Source: CAVVNC01 sp963750015
GTDB taxonomy: Bacteria; Desulfobacterota; Syntrophorhabdia; Syntrophorhabdales; WCHB1-27
Assembly (NCBI GenBank): GCA_963750015.1
Contig: CAVVPU010000059.1
Span: 1-64,000, forward strand
Length of the DNA: 64,000 bases
Reading direction: 5' to 3'
The stretch's first letter is position 1; the number at the start of each line of letters is the position of its first letter. Below the pieces are notes generated by a model, which was given only the letters and a program-made list of their open reading frames with translations, searched no databases and was not told the origin of the DNA. Below, piece by piece: positions 31,349 to 41,310 of the stretch. The position numbers and the translations under genes were made by a program.

Positions 31349-33241
31349 ATGTTCGAGCTGCTCTGGCTGATCCCGGCCCTTCCTTTCGCAGGTTTTCTAC
31401 TGATCATAATTCTCGGAAGAAGGATCTCCGGGGCAACGGCTGCCTCCATAGGATCCATTGCGGTAGGGCTTTCGATGCTGCTTTCCCTCTGCATTGCCGC
31501 CGTCTTTGTCAGCGGGCCTGTTCCGGGGCTCAAGTATTCCCAGACACTGTGGACCTGGTTGACGGTTGACGGATTCAGCCCGACCATTGGACTCAGCCTC
31601 GACGGCCTTTCTTGTGTGATGGCAGTTGTCATCACCGTGGTGGCCTTTCTCATTCATCTTTATTCAGTAGCATCTATGAGCGGAGATGAAGGCTATCGCC
31701 GCTTCTTTGCCTATATGAATCTTTTCGTGGGTTCCATGCTGACCCTCGTACTTGCCGATAATCTACTCCTCCTTTATCTAGGCTGGGAGGGCGTTGGCCT
31801 TTGTTCATACTTGCTCATAGGTTTTTGGTATCGGGAGGCCGCCAACGGGAAGGCAGCGATCAAAGCGTTTCTGGTCACCCGTGTAGGAGACACCTCTTTC
31901 GCCATCGGCTTGTTCCTTCTATTTTTTAGCCTTGGCACCTTGCAGATTCAGGAGCTCATACAGAAAGCAACCGTTTCCTGGGTGCCTGGGTCTGCCGTCG
32001 CAACTGCCGCTGCTGCCCTGCTTTTGGGTGGGGCCCTCGGCAAGTCTGCCCAGCTACCCCTCCAGACGTGGCTTCCCGACGCTATGGCGGGTCCTACTCC
32101 GGTAAGCGCTCTCATCCACGCGGCAACCATGGTAACGGCAGGGGTCTATCTGATAGCGCGGATGCACGTGCTCTTTATCCTTGCCCCGGTTATCCAGTTT
32201 GCCGTGGCCCTCATAGGTGCCCTGACTCTTCTTATGGCCGGCGTGAGCGCCCTCACGCAAAAAGATATAAAACGGGTCCTTGCCTACTCCACTATGAGCC
32301 AGGTGGGCTACATGTTCCTTGCCCTGGGGGCCGGCGCATGGTCCGCGGCGATCTTCCATTTCATGACCCATGCCTTTTTCAAGGCCCTCCTCTTTCTGAG
32401 TGCCGGCGTCGTTATTCAGGCATTGGACAACGAGCACGATATCTTCAAGATGGGTGGGCTCAGAAAGAAGATTCCCGCTGCCTTTTGGTCCTTTCTCATA
32501 GGAGCAGCCTCCCTTTCCGCGCTGCCCCTGGTCACGGCCGGCTTTTACAGCAAGGAAATGATTCTTGGTGAGGTGTGGGCCTCACCCATGGGAGGTCAAT
32601 GGTTATGGGCCGCCGGTGTGGTCGGGGCGATCCTTACCTCTCTTTACTCGTTCAGGGCGGTTTTTGTGGTTTTCTTTGGAAAAGCAAAGGCGCAGCCAAG
32701 ATACCGGCCGGTTTTACTCATGACAGTACCCCTGGCAGTACTTTCGGTCTTTTCAATTGGGGCCGGCTTTGTCGAGCTGCCCAAAACGCTCGGGAACATG
32801 ACCCTGCTCACCAGCCTTCTGCATACGGTCCTCCCATCGGAAGCCTCTCGTCCGGCCTCCTTTCAAGGGCAGGTCTCACTCCAGATAGCCACCTCATTAG
32901 CTTCCTTGGCGGGACTATTCCTGGCGGCATTCTTTTATCTTCTTCGTCCTTCCCTTCCAGGGAGCCTCATGGATAGGCCTGCCATGGGCGCCTTGCACCG
33001 GTTCTGGTTTGCTGGGTGGGGCTTCGACAGGCTGTACGACACTCTATTTGTGACCCCTTTTGTCGGAATAGCCCGCCTCAACAGGAGAGATTGCGTAGAT
33101 CTCCTCTATGGGGGAGTCGCATGGCTCGCGGCAAGGGGTAACCGGGGATTGGCCCTGACCGAGTCGGGCAAGGTGAGGTGGTACGTACTGGGAGTGGCAT
33201 TGGGCGTGGTGCTCTTCCTGGGAATAGTGGTGTTCCTGTGA
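31349..33241 (+). CDS. nuoL: NADH-quinone oxidoreductase subunit L
   Basis: 630 residues, the largest antiporter-like proton-pumping subunit. The core has the family motifs LYLGWEGVGLCSYLLIGFWY (conserved Glu), PLQTWLPDAMAGPTPVSALI, HAATMVTAGVYLIAR and YSTMSQVGYMFLALG. The C-terminal extension forms the lateral helix along NuoM and NuoN and ends in a final membrane anchor. It starts 1 nt after nuoK. Confidence 0.95.
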   Translation: MFELLWLIPALPFAGFLLIIILGRRISGATAASIGSIAVGLSMLLSLCIAAVFVSGPVPGLKYSQTLWTWLTVDGFSPTIGLSLDGLSCVMAVVITVVAFLIHLYSVASMSGDEGYRRFFAYMNLFVGSMLTLVLADNLLLLYLGWEGVGLCSYLLIGFWYREAANGKAAIKAFLVTRVGDTSFAIGLFLLFFSLGTLQIQELIQKATVSWVPGSAVATAAAALLLGGALGKSAQLPLQTWLPDAMAGPTPVSALIHAATMVTAGVYLIARMHVLFILAPVIQFAVALIGALTLLMAGVSALTQKDIKRVLAYSTMSQVGYMFLALGAGAWSAAIFHFMTHAFFKALLFLSAGVVIQALDNEHDIFKMGGLRKKIPAAFWSFLIGAASLSALPLVTAGFYSKEMILGEVWASPMGGQWLWAAGVVGAILTSLYSFRAVFVVFFGKAKAQPRYRPVLLMTVPLAVLSVFSIGAGFVELPKTLGNMTLLTSLLHTVLPSEASRPASFQGQVSLQIATSLASLAGLFLAAFFYLLRPSLPGSLMDRPAMGALHRFWFAGWGFDRLYDTLFVTPFVGIARLNRRDCVDLLYGGVAWLAARGNRGLALTESGKVRWYVLGVALGVVLFLGIVVFL

Positions 33242-34809
33242 TACTGGTGGCGATACTCTTTGTCCCCGTCTGCGCCGGAGTCCTCGCCTGCCTTTCTCGG
33301 TCCCTCGATGAAAGGCTGCCCGGCTGGGTTTCTTTTACCGGCCTCTTCGTCGATTTTCTTCTGGTGGTCTATCTATGGCTGGCCCACGTCGGCGCTACGC
33401 CCTCGGCCCCTTGGTTTGCCGAGGTTGAAGCGCCGTGGTTTGCCCCTCTGGGAGTCAACTTTCATCTGGCCCTCGATGGGGTCGGACTGATCCTGATCGC
33501 CCTCACCGCATTCCTGGGCTGTCTGTCTGTCCTCGCCTCCTGGAAGGGAGTGGGGGAACGGAACGGCCTTTATTTTCTCTGCCTTACCTGGACAATCGCC
33601 GGCATCCTTGGTGTTTTTCTCGCCGTCGACCTTTTTCTGTTCTACTTTGCCTGGGAGTTCATGCTTGTGCCTATGTTCTTTCTCATCGCCCTTTGGGGAC
33701 ACGAGGATAGGTTCAGGGCAGGAGTCAAATTCTTTGTCTTCACGCAAGCAGGCGGCCTCCTCATGCTCGGTGCCATCCTTGGACTCTACTTTGTCCACGG
33801 AAGAGCTACCGGTGTATACACTTTCGATTTGTCCCACCTGACAGCCTTCCCCATGAGCGCACGAACCGGCCAGTTCCTTTTGTGGGGCTTCCTTGCCGCA
33901 TTCCTCATAAAGCTGCCTGCCTTTCCGGTTCATACGTGGCTACCCGACGCTCACACCCAGGCACCCACCGCCGGGAGCATGATCCTTGCCGGTCTTCTTC
34001 TGAAGACCGGAGCGTACGGAATTATCCGCTTTGCCGTGCCCCTTTTCCCGGGTCCTATGCACGCAGTTTCCCTTCCCCTTGAGGTCTTGGGAGTGATCGG
34101 TATTCTTTATGGTGCCCTCCTTGCCTTCGGGCAAATTGACCTGAAAAAACTCGTGGCTTACACGAGCGTAAGCCATATGGGATTCGTACTACTGGGGTTG
34201 TCTGTGGGCAATGAGCTTGCCCTTCAAGGCACGATTTTGCAAATCGTGTCCCACGGGCTCAGCACGGGGGCCCTGTTCTTCCTCGTAGGTGCAATTCAGG
34301 AAAGACTTCAAACCAGGGACCTTTCACTTATGGGCGGCCTTTGGAGTCTGGCGCCGCGCCTCGGTGGATCTTTCCTGTTTTTTGCCCTCGCTTCCCTTGG
34401 ATTACCGGGAATGGGTAATTTTGCGGGGGAATTTCTCGTGGTCCTCGGCGCGTATAAGGTCAGCCCCGTCGTTGCGGCGATTGCGGCCCTCGGTTTCATT
34501 GCCTCCACAGCCTATTCCCTGCGCATGATGCAGCGCGTTTTCTTTGGGACAAACGATCATGGATGGCGGATGGCCGATCTCTCTGCCCGGGAAATGGCAG
34601 TGGTGGTTGTCATGATGCTGCCCCTTCTGTGGGTCGGATTTTACCCTCAATCCTTTGTTAAGGTCACGCAAGGCATCTGGTTGAGGCAGGGCGCTGGGAA
34701 GGTCATTGAACGAAGAGCTTCTCAGCCGGAGCTTTCAGGTGTGCAGATGAGAATCAGTCGCAACCTATCGAGCCCTCAAGAGTCGGGTGAGACTTGGAAA
34801 CAGAGATGA
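33238..34809 (+). CDS. nuoM: NADH-quinone oxidoreductase subunit M
   Basis: 523 residues. Antiporter-like membrane subunit with FYFAWEFMLVPMFFLIALWG (the conserved Glu), FPVHTWLPDAHTQAPTAGSM and YTSVSHMGFVLLGL. The start is GTG at 33238, overlapping the nuoL stop (GTGA); the open frame extending 20 codons further upstream lies in nuoL. The C-terminal 40 residues after the last helix are hydrophilic. Confidence 0.94.
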   Translation: MILVAILFVPVCAGVLACLSRSLDERLPGWVSFTGLFVDFLLVVYLWLAHVGATPSAPWFAEVEAPWFAPLGVNFHLALDGVGLILIALTAFLGCLSVLASWKGVGERNGLYFLCLTWTIAGILGVFLAVDLFLFYFAWEFMLVPMFFLIALWGHEDRFRAGVKFFVFTQAGGLLMLGAILGLYFVHGRATGVYTFDLSHLTAFPMSARTGQFLLWGFLAAFLIKLPAFPVHTWLPDAHTQAPTAGSMILAGLLLKTGAYGIIRFAVPLFPGPMHAVSLPLEVLGVIGILYGALLAFGQIDLKKLVAYTSVSHMGFVLLGLSVGNELALQGTILQIVSHGLSTGALFFLVGAIQERLQTRDLSLMGGLWSLAPRLGGSFLFFALASLGLPGMGNFAGEFLVVLGAYKVSPVVAAIAALGFIASTAYSLRMMQRVFFGTNDHGWRMADLSAREMAVVVVMMLPLLWVGFYPQSFVKVTQGIWLRQGAGKVIERRASQPELSGVQMRISRNLSSPQESGETWKQR

Positions 34810-36242
34810 GACTTTCCCTCGGGCCCATGCTCCCCTTCATGATCATCGCCTCAACTATAGTGATCGCCATGATTGCCCTTGCTTTCTCAAGAAGCCATAG
34901 ATTCACTTTTTATCTCACTTTGCTGGGCATCGCAGTTGCCTTCGCCGCCCTCGTGTACCTTAGGCCATCGGGCACCCGGCTTATCGGAAAGCTTTTCGTC
35001 ATCGATAGTTTTGCCTCCTTTTACAGCGCCCTGTTATTGGCAGCGTCTTTCTCAATAACTCTGATCAGTTTCGATTACCTTGAAAGGCGACCGGAAGGGA
35101 AAGAAGAGTACTATATCCTCCTGCTTGGCGCCCTTCTTGGAGCAATGGTCGTCGTAGGGGCCCGACACTTTGTCTCCTTTTTCCTGGGTTTGGAGGTCTT
35201 GAGCATCTCTCTCTATCCCCTCATTGCCTATCAACGAACAACTCCCATCTATACCGAAGCGGGACTCAAGTATCTCGTGCTATCGGCTGTCTCGTCTGCT
35301 TTCTTGTTATTCGGCATGGCCCTCGTGTACGCCATCACCGGAACCATGGACTTTACCCTGTCCGGGCAGGCCGTGGCCCGATTGGCAGACCAATGGCCCC
35401 TATCCGTCGCAGGGATCGTGCTTCTTCTTGTCGGCATAGGTTTCAAACTTGGGGTAGTCCCGTTTCATATGTGGACGCCGGATGTCTACGAAGGAGCGCC
35501 TGCTCCGGTGGCGGCATTCATTGCCACCGTTTCCAAGGGATCGATATTCGGTCTCATGCTGAGGTTCTTCTCCGGTAACAGCCTCCTCGATCATCATCAG
35601 GTTTTTCTCGTGTTTGCAGTTATCGCCATTGCCTCCATGTTCGCAGGGAACCTCCTTGCCCTTTTTCAGGACAACCTGAAAAGGGTTCTCGCCTATTCCT
35701 CGATAGCCCATTTCGGTTACCTTCTGGTGGCATTTCTTTCATCGGGTCCTTTCCGAGCCACGGCCGTAACTTTTTATCTCGTCGCCTACTTCGTGACGAC
35801 CCTCGGTGCCTTCGGGACAATTACGCTCCTTTCCTCGAAAGAAAGGGATGCGGATGGACTTCCGGAATATACCGGACTTTTTAACAGACGCCCCTGGCTT
35901 GCGGCCGTCTTCGTGCTCATGCTGCTCTCCCTCGCGGGAATGCCCCTTACCGCTGGATTCATAGCGAAAATCTTCGTCCTGGCGGCAGGTGTCGACTCTC
36001 TGCTCTGGGTCTTGGTAATAGCCCTCATCGTCAACAGCGTCATAGGTATCTTCTACTATTTAAGGATCGTCATGGCCATCTTCAAACCGTCGGTTCCGGG
36101 AGGCGCCTCCGCTCCACCGGTGTCTCCCTTGAAAGGTCGACTCCTCATGGCAGTCCTCTTCATCCTACTCGTCTGGTGGGGCGTTTACCCTATCACTTTG
36201 ATTAACCTCATTGGACGGATAGGCGTCGGCCCCAGCCCTTGA
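34806..36242 (+). CDS. nuoN: NADH-quinone oxidoreductase subunit N
   Basis: 478 residues. Third antiporter-like subunit with FFLGLEVLSISLYPLIAYQR, GVVPFHMWTPDVYEGAPAPV and YSSIAHFGYLLVAFLS. The ATG at 34806 overlaps the nuoM stop by 4 nt. It is the last gene of the nuo cluster; a weak hairpin with a T run near 36326-36331 might end transcription, but I am not confident of it. Confidence 0.94.
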   Translation: MRLSLGPMLPFMIIASTIVIAMIALAFSRSHRFTFYLTLLGIAVAFAALVYLRPSGTRLIGKLFVIDSFASFYSALLLAASFSITLISFDYLERRPEGKEEYYILLLGALLGAMVVVGARHFVSFFLGLEVLSISLYPLIAYQRTTPIYTEAGLKYLVLSAVSSAFLLFGMALVYAITGTMDFTLSGQAVARLADQWPLSVAGIVLLLVGIGFKLGVVPFHMWTPDVYEGAPAPVAAFIATVSKGSIFGLMLRFFSGNSLLDHHQVFLVFAVIAIASMFAGNLLALFQDNLKRVLAYSSIAHFGYLLVAFLSSGPFRATAVTFYLVAYFVTTLGAFGTITLLSSKERDADGLPEYTGLFNRRPWLAAVFVLMLLSLAGMPLTAGFIAKIFVLAAGVDSLLWVLVIALIVNSVIGIFYYLRIVMAIFKPSVPGGASAPPVSPLKGRLLMAVLFILLVWWGVYPITLINLIGRIGVGPSP

Positions 36243-36397
36243 GTCCCGCGACTTTTTCAGCTTGCAACTTTTGAAGAAAAGCTACAAGTTATAGAGGGGC
36301 TACGACACTGGCCCGGGAAAGTGCCTTTTTTGGGATTCGTATCAGACTTTTCGAATGACCAAGGTGTGACGAGGAAGCCTACGGGGATAGGACGGTC

Positions 36398-37396
36398 GTG
36401 AAACATAGAATGAATGGAACACGGGCGCTCGGAGTCGACCTAGGGGGAACCAAGCTGGAAGTCGCCCTGGTGGACGAAGGCGGAAGGGTCCTCGACTCAA
36501 TCAGGATGCCCACCGACGTGCGAGGCGGACCCCTTGCTATAGAACGTGATATTGTGAGGATGGCGACGACCCTTCAAAGCAAGGCCGGATGCGCCCTTGC
36601 AGGCATCGGAGTGGGCATCGCGGGACAGATAGATGGAAAGACCGGGGTCGTTCGTTTTTCCCCGAATCTGGAGTGGCATGAGGTACCTCTTCTCGCCGAT
36701 CTGCAACGCCTGCTCGATATGCCGACTGCGGTCACCAACGACGTCCGGGCCATTACCTGGGGGGAATGGGCCCACGGGGCGGGACAGGGCTTGAATGATC
36801 TCATCTGTCTGTACGTGGGCACCGGCATAGGAGGAGGCGTTGTCAGTGGCGGCAATTTGCTCACGGGCTGCTCCAACACGGCTGCTGAGCTGGGCCATGT
36901 TGTCGTCGATATGAACGGTCCACCTTGCACGTGCGGCGGGACCGGCTGTCTTGAGTCGCTGGCTGGGGGTTGGGCTATTGCCCGGCAGGCTCAGCAGATG
37001 ATCCGGGAGAACGAAGAGGCGGGCAGGGCCTTGCTTGCCATGGTCGACGGCTCCATTGAAATGATCAGCGCTGAAATTGTTGCCAGAGCAGCCTCTGAAG
37101 GGGACGACCTGTCCCTTGCGCTTTTGAAGAAAGTGGGCACGGCCCTCACCGCGGGCTGCGTGAGTCTGGTGAACGCGTTCAATCCTTGCAGGCTCATCCT
37201 GGGCGGAGGCGTCGTAGATGGTGTGCCTCAGCTCGTTGACGAGGTACAACGGGGCATAAAGCAATTTGCCCTTCCTGCGGCCGCGTCTGCTCTCGACGTG
37301 GTGCAGGGCAAACTGGGCAGCAGCGCAGGTGTAATAGGTGCGGCCAGTCTCGCAATGAGCCTATTTGGAAGTAAGGGCGAACCGACAGGCAGGTGA
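36398..37396 (+). CDS. ROK-family sugar kinase, probable glucokinase
   Basis: 332 residues. The ATP-binding loop GVDLGGTKLEVALVDEGG near the N-terminus, the sugar-contact ELGHVVVDMNG and the ROK zinc motif CTCGGTGCLES are present. Members without an N-terminal helix-turn-helix, as here, are kinases rather than repressors. The position beside pgi, rpiB, gnd and the earlier zwf makes glucose phosphorylation the best guess; fructose or N-acetyl sugars are not excluded. The GTG at 36398 has AGGA 5 nt before it; ATG 36410 is an alternative. It starts 155 nt after nuoN. Confidence 0.85.
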   Translation: MKHRMNGTRALGVDLGGTKLEVALVDEGGRVLDSIRMPTDVRGGPLAIERDIVRMATTLQSKAGCALAGIGVGIAGQIDGKTGVVRFSPNLEWHEVPLLADLQRLLDMPTAVTNDVRAITWGEWAHGAGQGLNDLICLYVGTGIGGGVVSGGNLLTGCSNTAAELGHVVVDMNGPPCTCGGTGCLESLAGGWAIARQAQQMIRENEEAGRALLAMVDGSIEMISAEIVARAASEGDDLSLALLKKVGTALTAGCVSLVNAFNPCRLILGGGVVDGVPQLVDEVQRGIKQFALPAAASALDVVQGKLGSSAGVIGAASLAMSLFGSKGEPTGR

Positions 37397-37399
37397 GTC

Positions 37400-37855
37400 A
37401 TGCTGATAGGAATGGCGGGGGATCACGCCGGTTTCGAGCTTAAGGCAACGCTGGCGGGCCTGCTGCGGCAGGCAGGGCACGAAGTGATCGATTTCGGCCC
37501 CCTTAGTCTGGAGCCCGGGGACGACTATCCCGATTTCGTCGTACCCATGGCCGAGGCAGTGGCACAAAGGCGGGTCGAGCGAGGAATAGCCGTGTGTGGC
37601 AGTGGTGTGGGCGCCTGCGTAGCTGCCAATAAGGTGACAGGGGTCAGGGCTGCCCTCGTGCACGATGTCTTTTCAGCGCATCAGGGCGTCGAAGATGATG
37701 ATATGAACGTGCTCTGCCTTGGCGGAAGAGTACTCGGCTTTGCTCTTGCGTGGGACCTGGTGAAGACATTTCTTTCTGCCGGCTTCATAGGGGCCGAACG
37801 ACACAACCGCCGAATTAGGAAATTAGAGCAGTTGGAGAAGAAAGAACGCCGGTAA
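37400..37855 (+). CDS. rpiB: Ribose-5-phosphate isomerase B
   Basis: 151 residues of the RpiB/LacAB family. The phosphate-binding start MLIGMAGDHAGFELK, YPDFVVPMAEAV and the catalytic-Cys motif GIAVCGSGVGACVAANK are present, followed by the conserved RAALVHDVFSAHQGVEDDDM and MNVLCLGGR. It interconverts ribulose and ribose 5-phosphate. It lies 3 nt after the ROK kinase. Confidence 0.93.
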   Translation: MLIGMAGDHAGFELKATLAGLLRQAGHEVIDFGPLSLEPGDDYPDFVVPMAEAVAQRRVERGIAVCGSGVGACVAANKVTGVRAALVHDVFSAHQGVEDDDMNVLCLGGRVLGFALAWDLVKTFLSAGFIGAERHNRRIRKLEQLEKKERR

Positions 37856-37900
37856 TTCTTCTGAAAAGGCGTGGGATAAGGATATCAAGAGGAGAAACAA

Positions 37901-39694
37901 GTGAAGGGAGACAGGATCAACCCCCAGATTCTTAATCTGGGCAAACAGGACACGGTACTCAGGCAAACGGGAGACACCATGGCCGAAGCAGCCTCTTTTC
38001 AATCATTGCGTCTGTCACCCCTGATTGAAAGGATGGAGCAGGAAGGTACGGTGCGGCGATTATGGGAGAAGGACGGAAGCATATGGAAGACAGATCCGCA
38101 AGAGCAGGCGGGCATACGGGGAAGCCTCGGATGGCTGCACGTTCCTGAAATAATGAAGGAACGAGCGGACGAAGTCGTTTCCTTCGTCAAACGGGTCAAG
38201 GGAGCCGGTTTTACCCACGTGGTGCATATGGGAATGGGCGGAAGCAGCCTCGCGCCCCTTGTCTTCGACCAGCTCTTCCCTCCGGCCTCTGAGGGGCTCC
38301 CCTTGATCGTCCTCGACACCACGGACGCTGTTACCGTGGCCAATGTGGAGCGGCAGGTGTTGCTGACCACCACACTCTTTATCGTTGCGAGCAAGTCAGG
38401 GACGACTTCGGAGCCCCTGGCTTTCGGGGAATACTTTTTTGACCGCGTGAAGGCCCTTAAGGGAGAGCGGGCCGGGGAGAACTTCGTTGCCATAACAGAC
38501 CCTGGCACGCCTTTGGTTCGTTTGGCGGACGAACGCCGTTTCGCACGGACTTTTCTTAATTTTCCCGACATTGGCGGACGTTACTCTGCGCTGTCCTATT
38601 TTGGTCTCCTTCCGGCGGCCCTCTTGGGTCTCGATCTGAAAAAGCTTATGGAACAGGCAATAATAATGTCACGCGCATGCGGTCCGTCGGTGCCTGTAAA
38701 GGAGAATCCCGGAGCCCTTCTTGGTGCCGCCATGGGGGAAATGGCCAGAATGGGAAGGGACAAGATAACCTTCCTGCTCACCGAGCCCTTGGCCAATCTT
38801 GGTATGTGGCTCGAGCAGCTCATAGCGGAGAGCACCGGAAAAGAGGGGACAGGCTTGCTTCCGGTCACCGGCGAGCCCGCAGGGAGCCCCGGTGACTACG
38901 GCAAGGACCGTCTCTTTGTCTATATCTATCTTAAGGGGCGTGGAGACTCCGGGCTCGAAGAAGCTGTGAGGCTACTAGAGGCTGCAAACCTGCCGGTGAT
39001 TTTCATCGAGATATTGGAGGAAACCGCGATTGCCCAGGAGTTCTTCCGATGGGAGATCGCAACTGCAGTGGCAGGGGCAATACTCGGAATAAATCCTTTC
39101 GACCAGCCGAACGTGCAGGAAAGCAAGGACGCCACGAACCGGTTGTTGAAGAGCATCCAGGAGCGTGGTTCCCTGACGGAGCCTGCTCCGGTGATGACCC
39201 ACGGATCCTTGAGCTTCTTTGCCAGGGATGGTGCCGACAGCCCAGAACAGCTTCTTTGGGGATTTCTCTCACAGGCACGCCCGGGCGATTATGTCTCGTT
39301 CCAGGCGTATCTTAGCGAGGAGTCCGAAACGCAGAGTCTCCTTGACGCGATCCGGCTCAACATTAGGGATTCGCTCCAGCTCGCCACCACCATCGGATAC
39401 GGTCCACGCTTTCTTCACTCTACAGGCCAGTTCCATAAAGGAGGCCTCAATAGGGGACTCTTTATCCAACTTACTGTTCGAGACGCGATCGATATCTCGA
39501 TCCCCGGTAAACAGTACACTTTTGGGATATTCAAGAAAGCGCAAGCACTCGGAGACCTGGAGGCATTAAATAAGCACGGTCGGCGGGTCATGCGGATCGA
39601 CCTAGGCGATGATCCGAAGAGGGGGCTCAGCCTCTTGCGAAGGCTTATTGCGGGTGCCCTATCTGTGGGGGGCCAGACCACCATGCGCACTTGA
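37901..39694 (+). CDS. pgi: Glucose-6-phosphate isomerase (Tal-Pgi-type isomerase domain)
   Basis: 597 residues. Two SIS subdomains are visible: MGMGGSSLAPLVFDQLF and IVASKSGTTSEPLAFGEYF in the first, and EQLIAESTGKEGTGLLPV in the second. The wording resembles the isomerase half of bifunctional transaldolase/glucose-6-phosphate isomerases rather than the classical Pgi, but the transaldolase half is absent here and encoded separately at 17367. The start is GTG with GAGGAG upstream. It converts glucose 6-phosphate and fructose 6-phosphate, closing the pentose phosphate cycle with its neighbours. Confidence 0.88.
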   Translation: MKGDRINPQILNLGKQDTVLRQTGDTMAEAASFQSLRLSPLIERMEQEGTVRRLWEKDGSIWKTDPQEQAGIRGSLGWLHVPEIMKERADEVVSFVKRVKGAGFTHVVHMGMGGSSLAPLVFDQLFPPASEGLPLIVLDTTDAVTVANVERQVLLTTTLFIVASKSGTTSEPLAFGEYFFDRVKALKGERAGENFVAITDPGTPLVRLADERRFARTFLNFPDIGGRYSALSYFGLLPAALLGLDLKKLMEQAIIMSRACGPSVPVKENPGALLGAAMGEMARMGRDKITFLLTEPLANLGMWLEQLIAESTGKEGTGLLPVTGEPAGSPGDYGKDRLFVYIYLKGRGDSGLEEAVRLLEAANLPVIFIEILEETAIAQEFFRWEIATAVAGAILGINPFDQPNVQESKDATNRLLKSIQERGSLTEPAPVMTHGSLSFFARDGADSPEQLLWGFLSQARPGDYVSFQAYLSEESETQSLLDAIRLNIRDSLQLATTIGYGPRFLHSTGQFHKGGLNRGLFIQLTVRDAIDISIPGKQYTFGIFKKAQALGDLEALNKHGRRVMRIDLGDDPKRGLSLLRRLIAGALSVGGQTTMRT

Positions 39695-39774
39695 CGGTCT
39701 TTTTCTGTACATTCTTAAAGGCACGGATGTGATTTGCCGCATTTGACCCATACGGATAAGGAGGTTCCGGCCGG

Positions 39775-41187
39775 ATGGAAGGCAGCGCTTACGAGATGGC
39801 TATGGTGGGCCTGGGTGTGATGGGACGGAACCTCGCCCTCAATATGGCAGACAAGGGCTTTAGCGTGATCGGATTTGACCTGGACCCGCAAAAGGTGGAA
39901 GCCCTCGACCGTGAGGCAAAGGGCCGATCTGCCCGAGGCGCCAGGAGCATGGAGGAGTTAACAGCTGCCGTGTGCCCGCCGCGTGCCGTGATGATGATGG
40001 TTCCGGCAGGACCACCGGTGGACGCGGTCATAGACTCTCTTCTTCCTCTTTTGAAGCCTCTTGACGTGCTAATCGATGGAGGCAATTCCCACTTCAGAGA
40101 AACCGAGGCCCGGGCAAAACGGCTGGCCGCGAAAGAGATCCTCTATATGGGGGTAGGCATTTCAGGGGGAGAGCGGGGCGCCCGGCTTGGACCGAGCATC
40201 ATGCCCGGAGGACCGCAGGACGGGTATGCCCGAGTCCGTGTCGTATTCGAAGCGATTGCAGCAAAAGTGGATGGAGAACCATGCGTCGTCTATCTGGGGC
40301 CGGGGTCGGCCGGCGACTATGTAAAAATGGTGCACAACGGCATCGAATATGCCCTTATGCAGGTTATCGCCGAATCCTATGATCTGATGAAGCGAGGGCT
40401 AGGACTTGCCAACGATGATCTTTATCGGGTCTACTCAAGGTGGAGCGCAACCATACTAAAGAGTTATCTTATGGAGATAACGGCCAATATCTTCGCAAAG
40501 AAGGATGTGGAGAACGGCCGGCCGCTCCTAGATTTGATTCTCGACGAGGCCCGGGGGAAGGGAACGGGCAAATGGACCGCCCAGGACGCCATGAATTTGG
40601 GCGTCCCCGTTCCCGCCATCGATGAGGCGGTGGCTACAAGAAATCTCTCCGACCTCAGAGAGGAGCGCAATGAGGCACACAGGTTGCTCAAGGTTCCCGA
40701 TCCCCTTCGTCCGAGCGACGTGCAAGGTTGGATCGACCGGCTCGGCCGCGCACTGCGCGTCGCAACAATCATAGTATACGGTCAGGCTTTAGCCCAGCTC
40801 AGGGTGGCCTCTATAGAGTACGGATATGCTTTGAATCTGGCCGAAGTAGCGCGTATCTGGCGCGGTGGTTGTATCATTCGGTCGGACATGCTGGAGCCAA
40901 TCCGTCAAGCCTTCATTAAGGAACCTGACCTCAAGAACCTGCTCCTCGATTCTTTCTTCCTTAAGGAAGTAATGGACAATCAGGCAGACCTGCGACGGAC
41001 CGTTTGCCTTTTTGTTGAGCAGGGAATCCCTGTCCCCGGCCTGGGATCATGTCTCGCCTATCTGGACGGCTACCGCAGTCTCTGGCTGCCCGCGAACTTA
41101 GTGCAGGCCCAACGCGATTACTTTGGCTCACACATGTACAGGAGAACCGACAAAGATGGTCTGTTCCATACTGAATGGGAAGGATAA
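39775..41187 (+). CDS. gnd: 6-phosphogluconate dehydrogenase (decarboxylating)
   Basis: 470 residues, the long GndA-type length. The Rossmann motif is VGLGVMGRNLALNMADKGFS. Substrate and catalytic segments are IDGGNSHFRETEARAKRL, GISGGERGARLGPSIMPGG and YVKMVHNGIEYALMQ. It yields ribulose 5-phosphate, CO2 and reduced cofactor. After the Rossmann strand the cofactor-specificity loop reads FDLDPQK, where NADP-specific enzymes usually have N-R-(T/S), so NAD use is possible; this is inference. It is followed by the UbiA gene after about 120 nt. Confidence 0.93.
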   Translation: MEGSAYEMAMVGLGVMGRNLALNMADKGFSVIGFDLDPQKVEALDREAKGRSARGARSMEELTAAVCPPRAVMMMVPAGPPVDAVIDSLLPLLKPLDVLIDGGNSHFRETEARAKRLAAKEILYMGVGISGGERGARLGPSIMPGGPQDGYARVRVVFEAIAAKVDGEPCVVYLGPGSAGDYVKMVHNGIEYALMQVIAESYDLMKRGLGLANDDLYRVYSRWSATILKSYLMEITANIFAKKDVENGRPLLDLILDEARGKGTGKWTAQDAMNLGVPVPAIDEAVATRNLSDLREERNEAHRLLKVPDPLRPSDVQGWIDRLGRALRVATIIVYGQALAQLRVASIEYGYALNLAEVARIWRGGCIIRSDMLEPIRQAFIKEPDLKNLLLDSFFLKEVMDNQADLRRTVCLFVEQGIPVPGLGSCLAYLDGYRSLWLPANLVQAQRDYFGSHMYRRTDKDGLFHTEWEG

Positions 41188-41310
41188 ACACCGAACTCGC
41201 GCAGTATGTGCGGAGGCCACAGGCCCTCAGGAGGTCGGGCGGACAAGAAGCAAAGCCGAAAAGAAAGCATTACACTGAAGAAGGGATATCAACACGGAGT
41301 GGAGGTGTGC

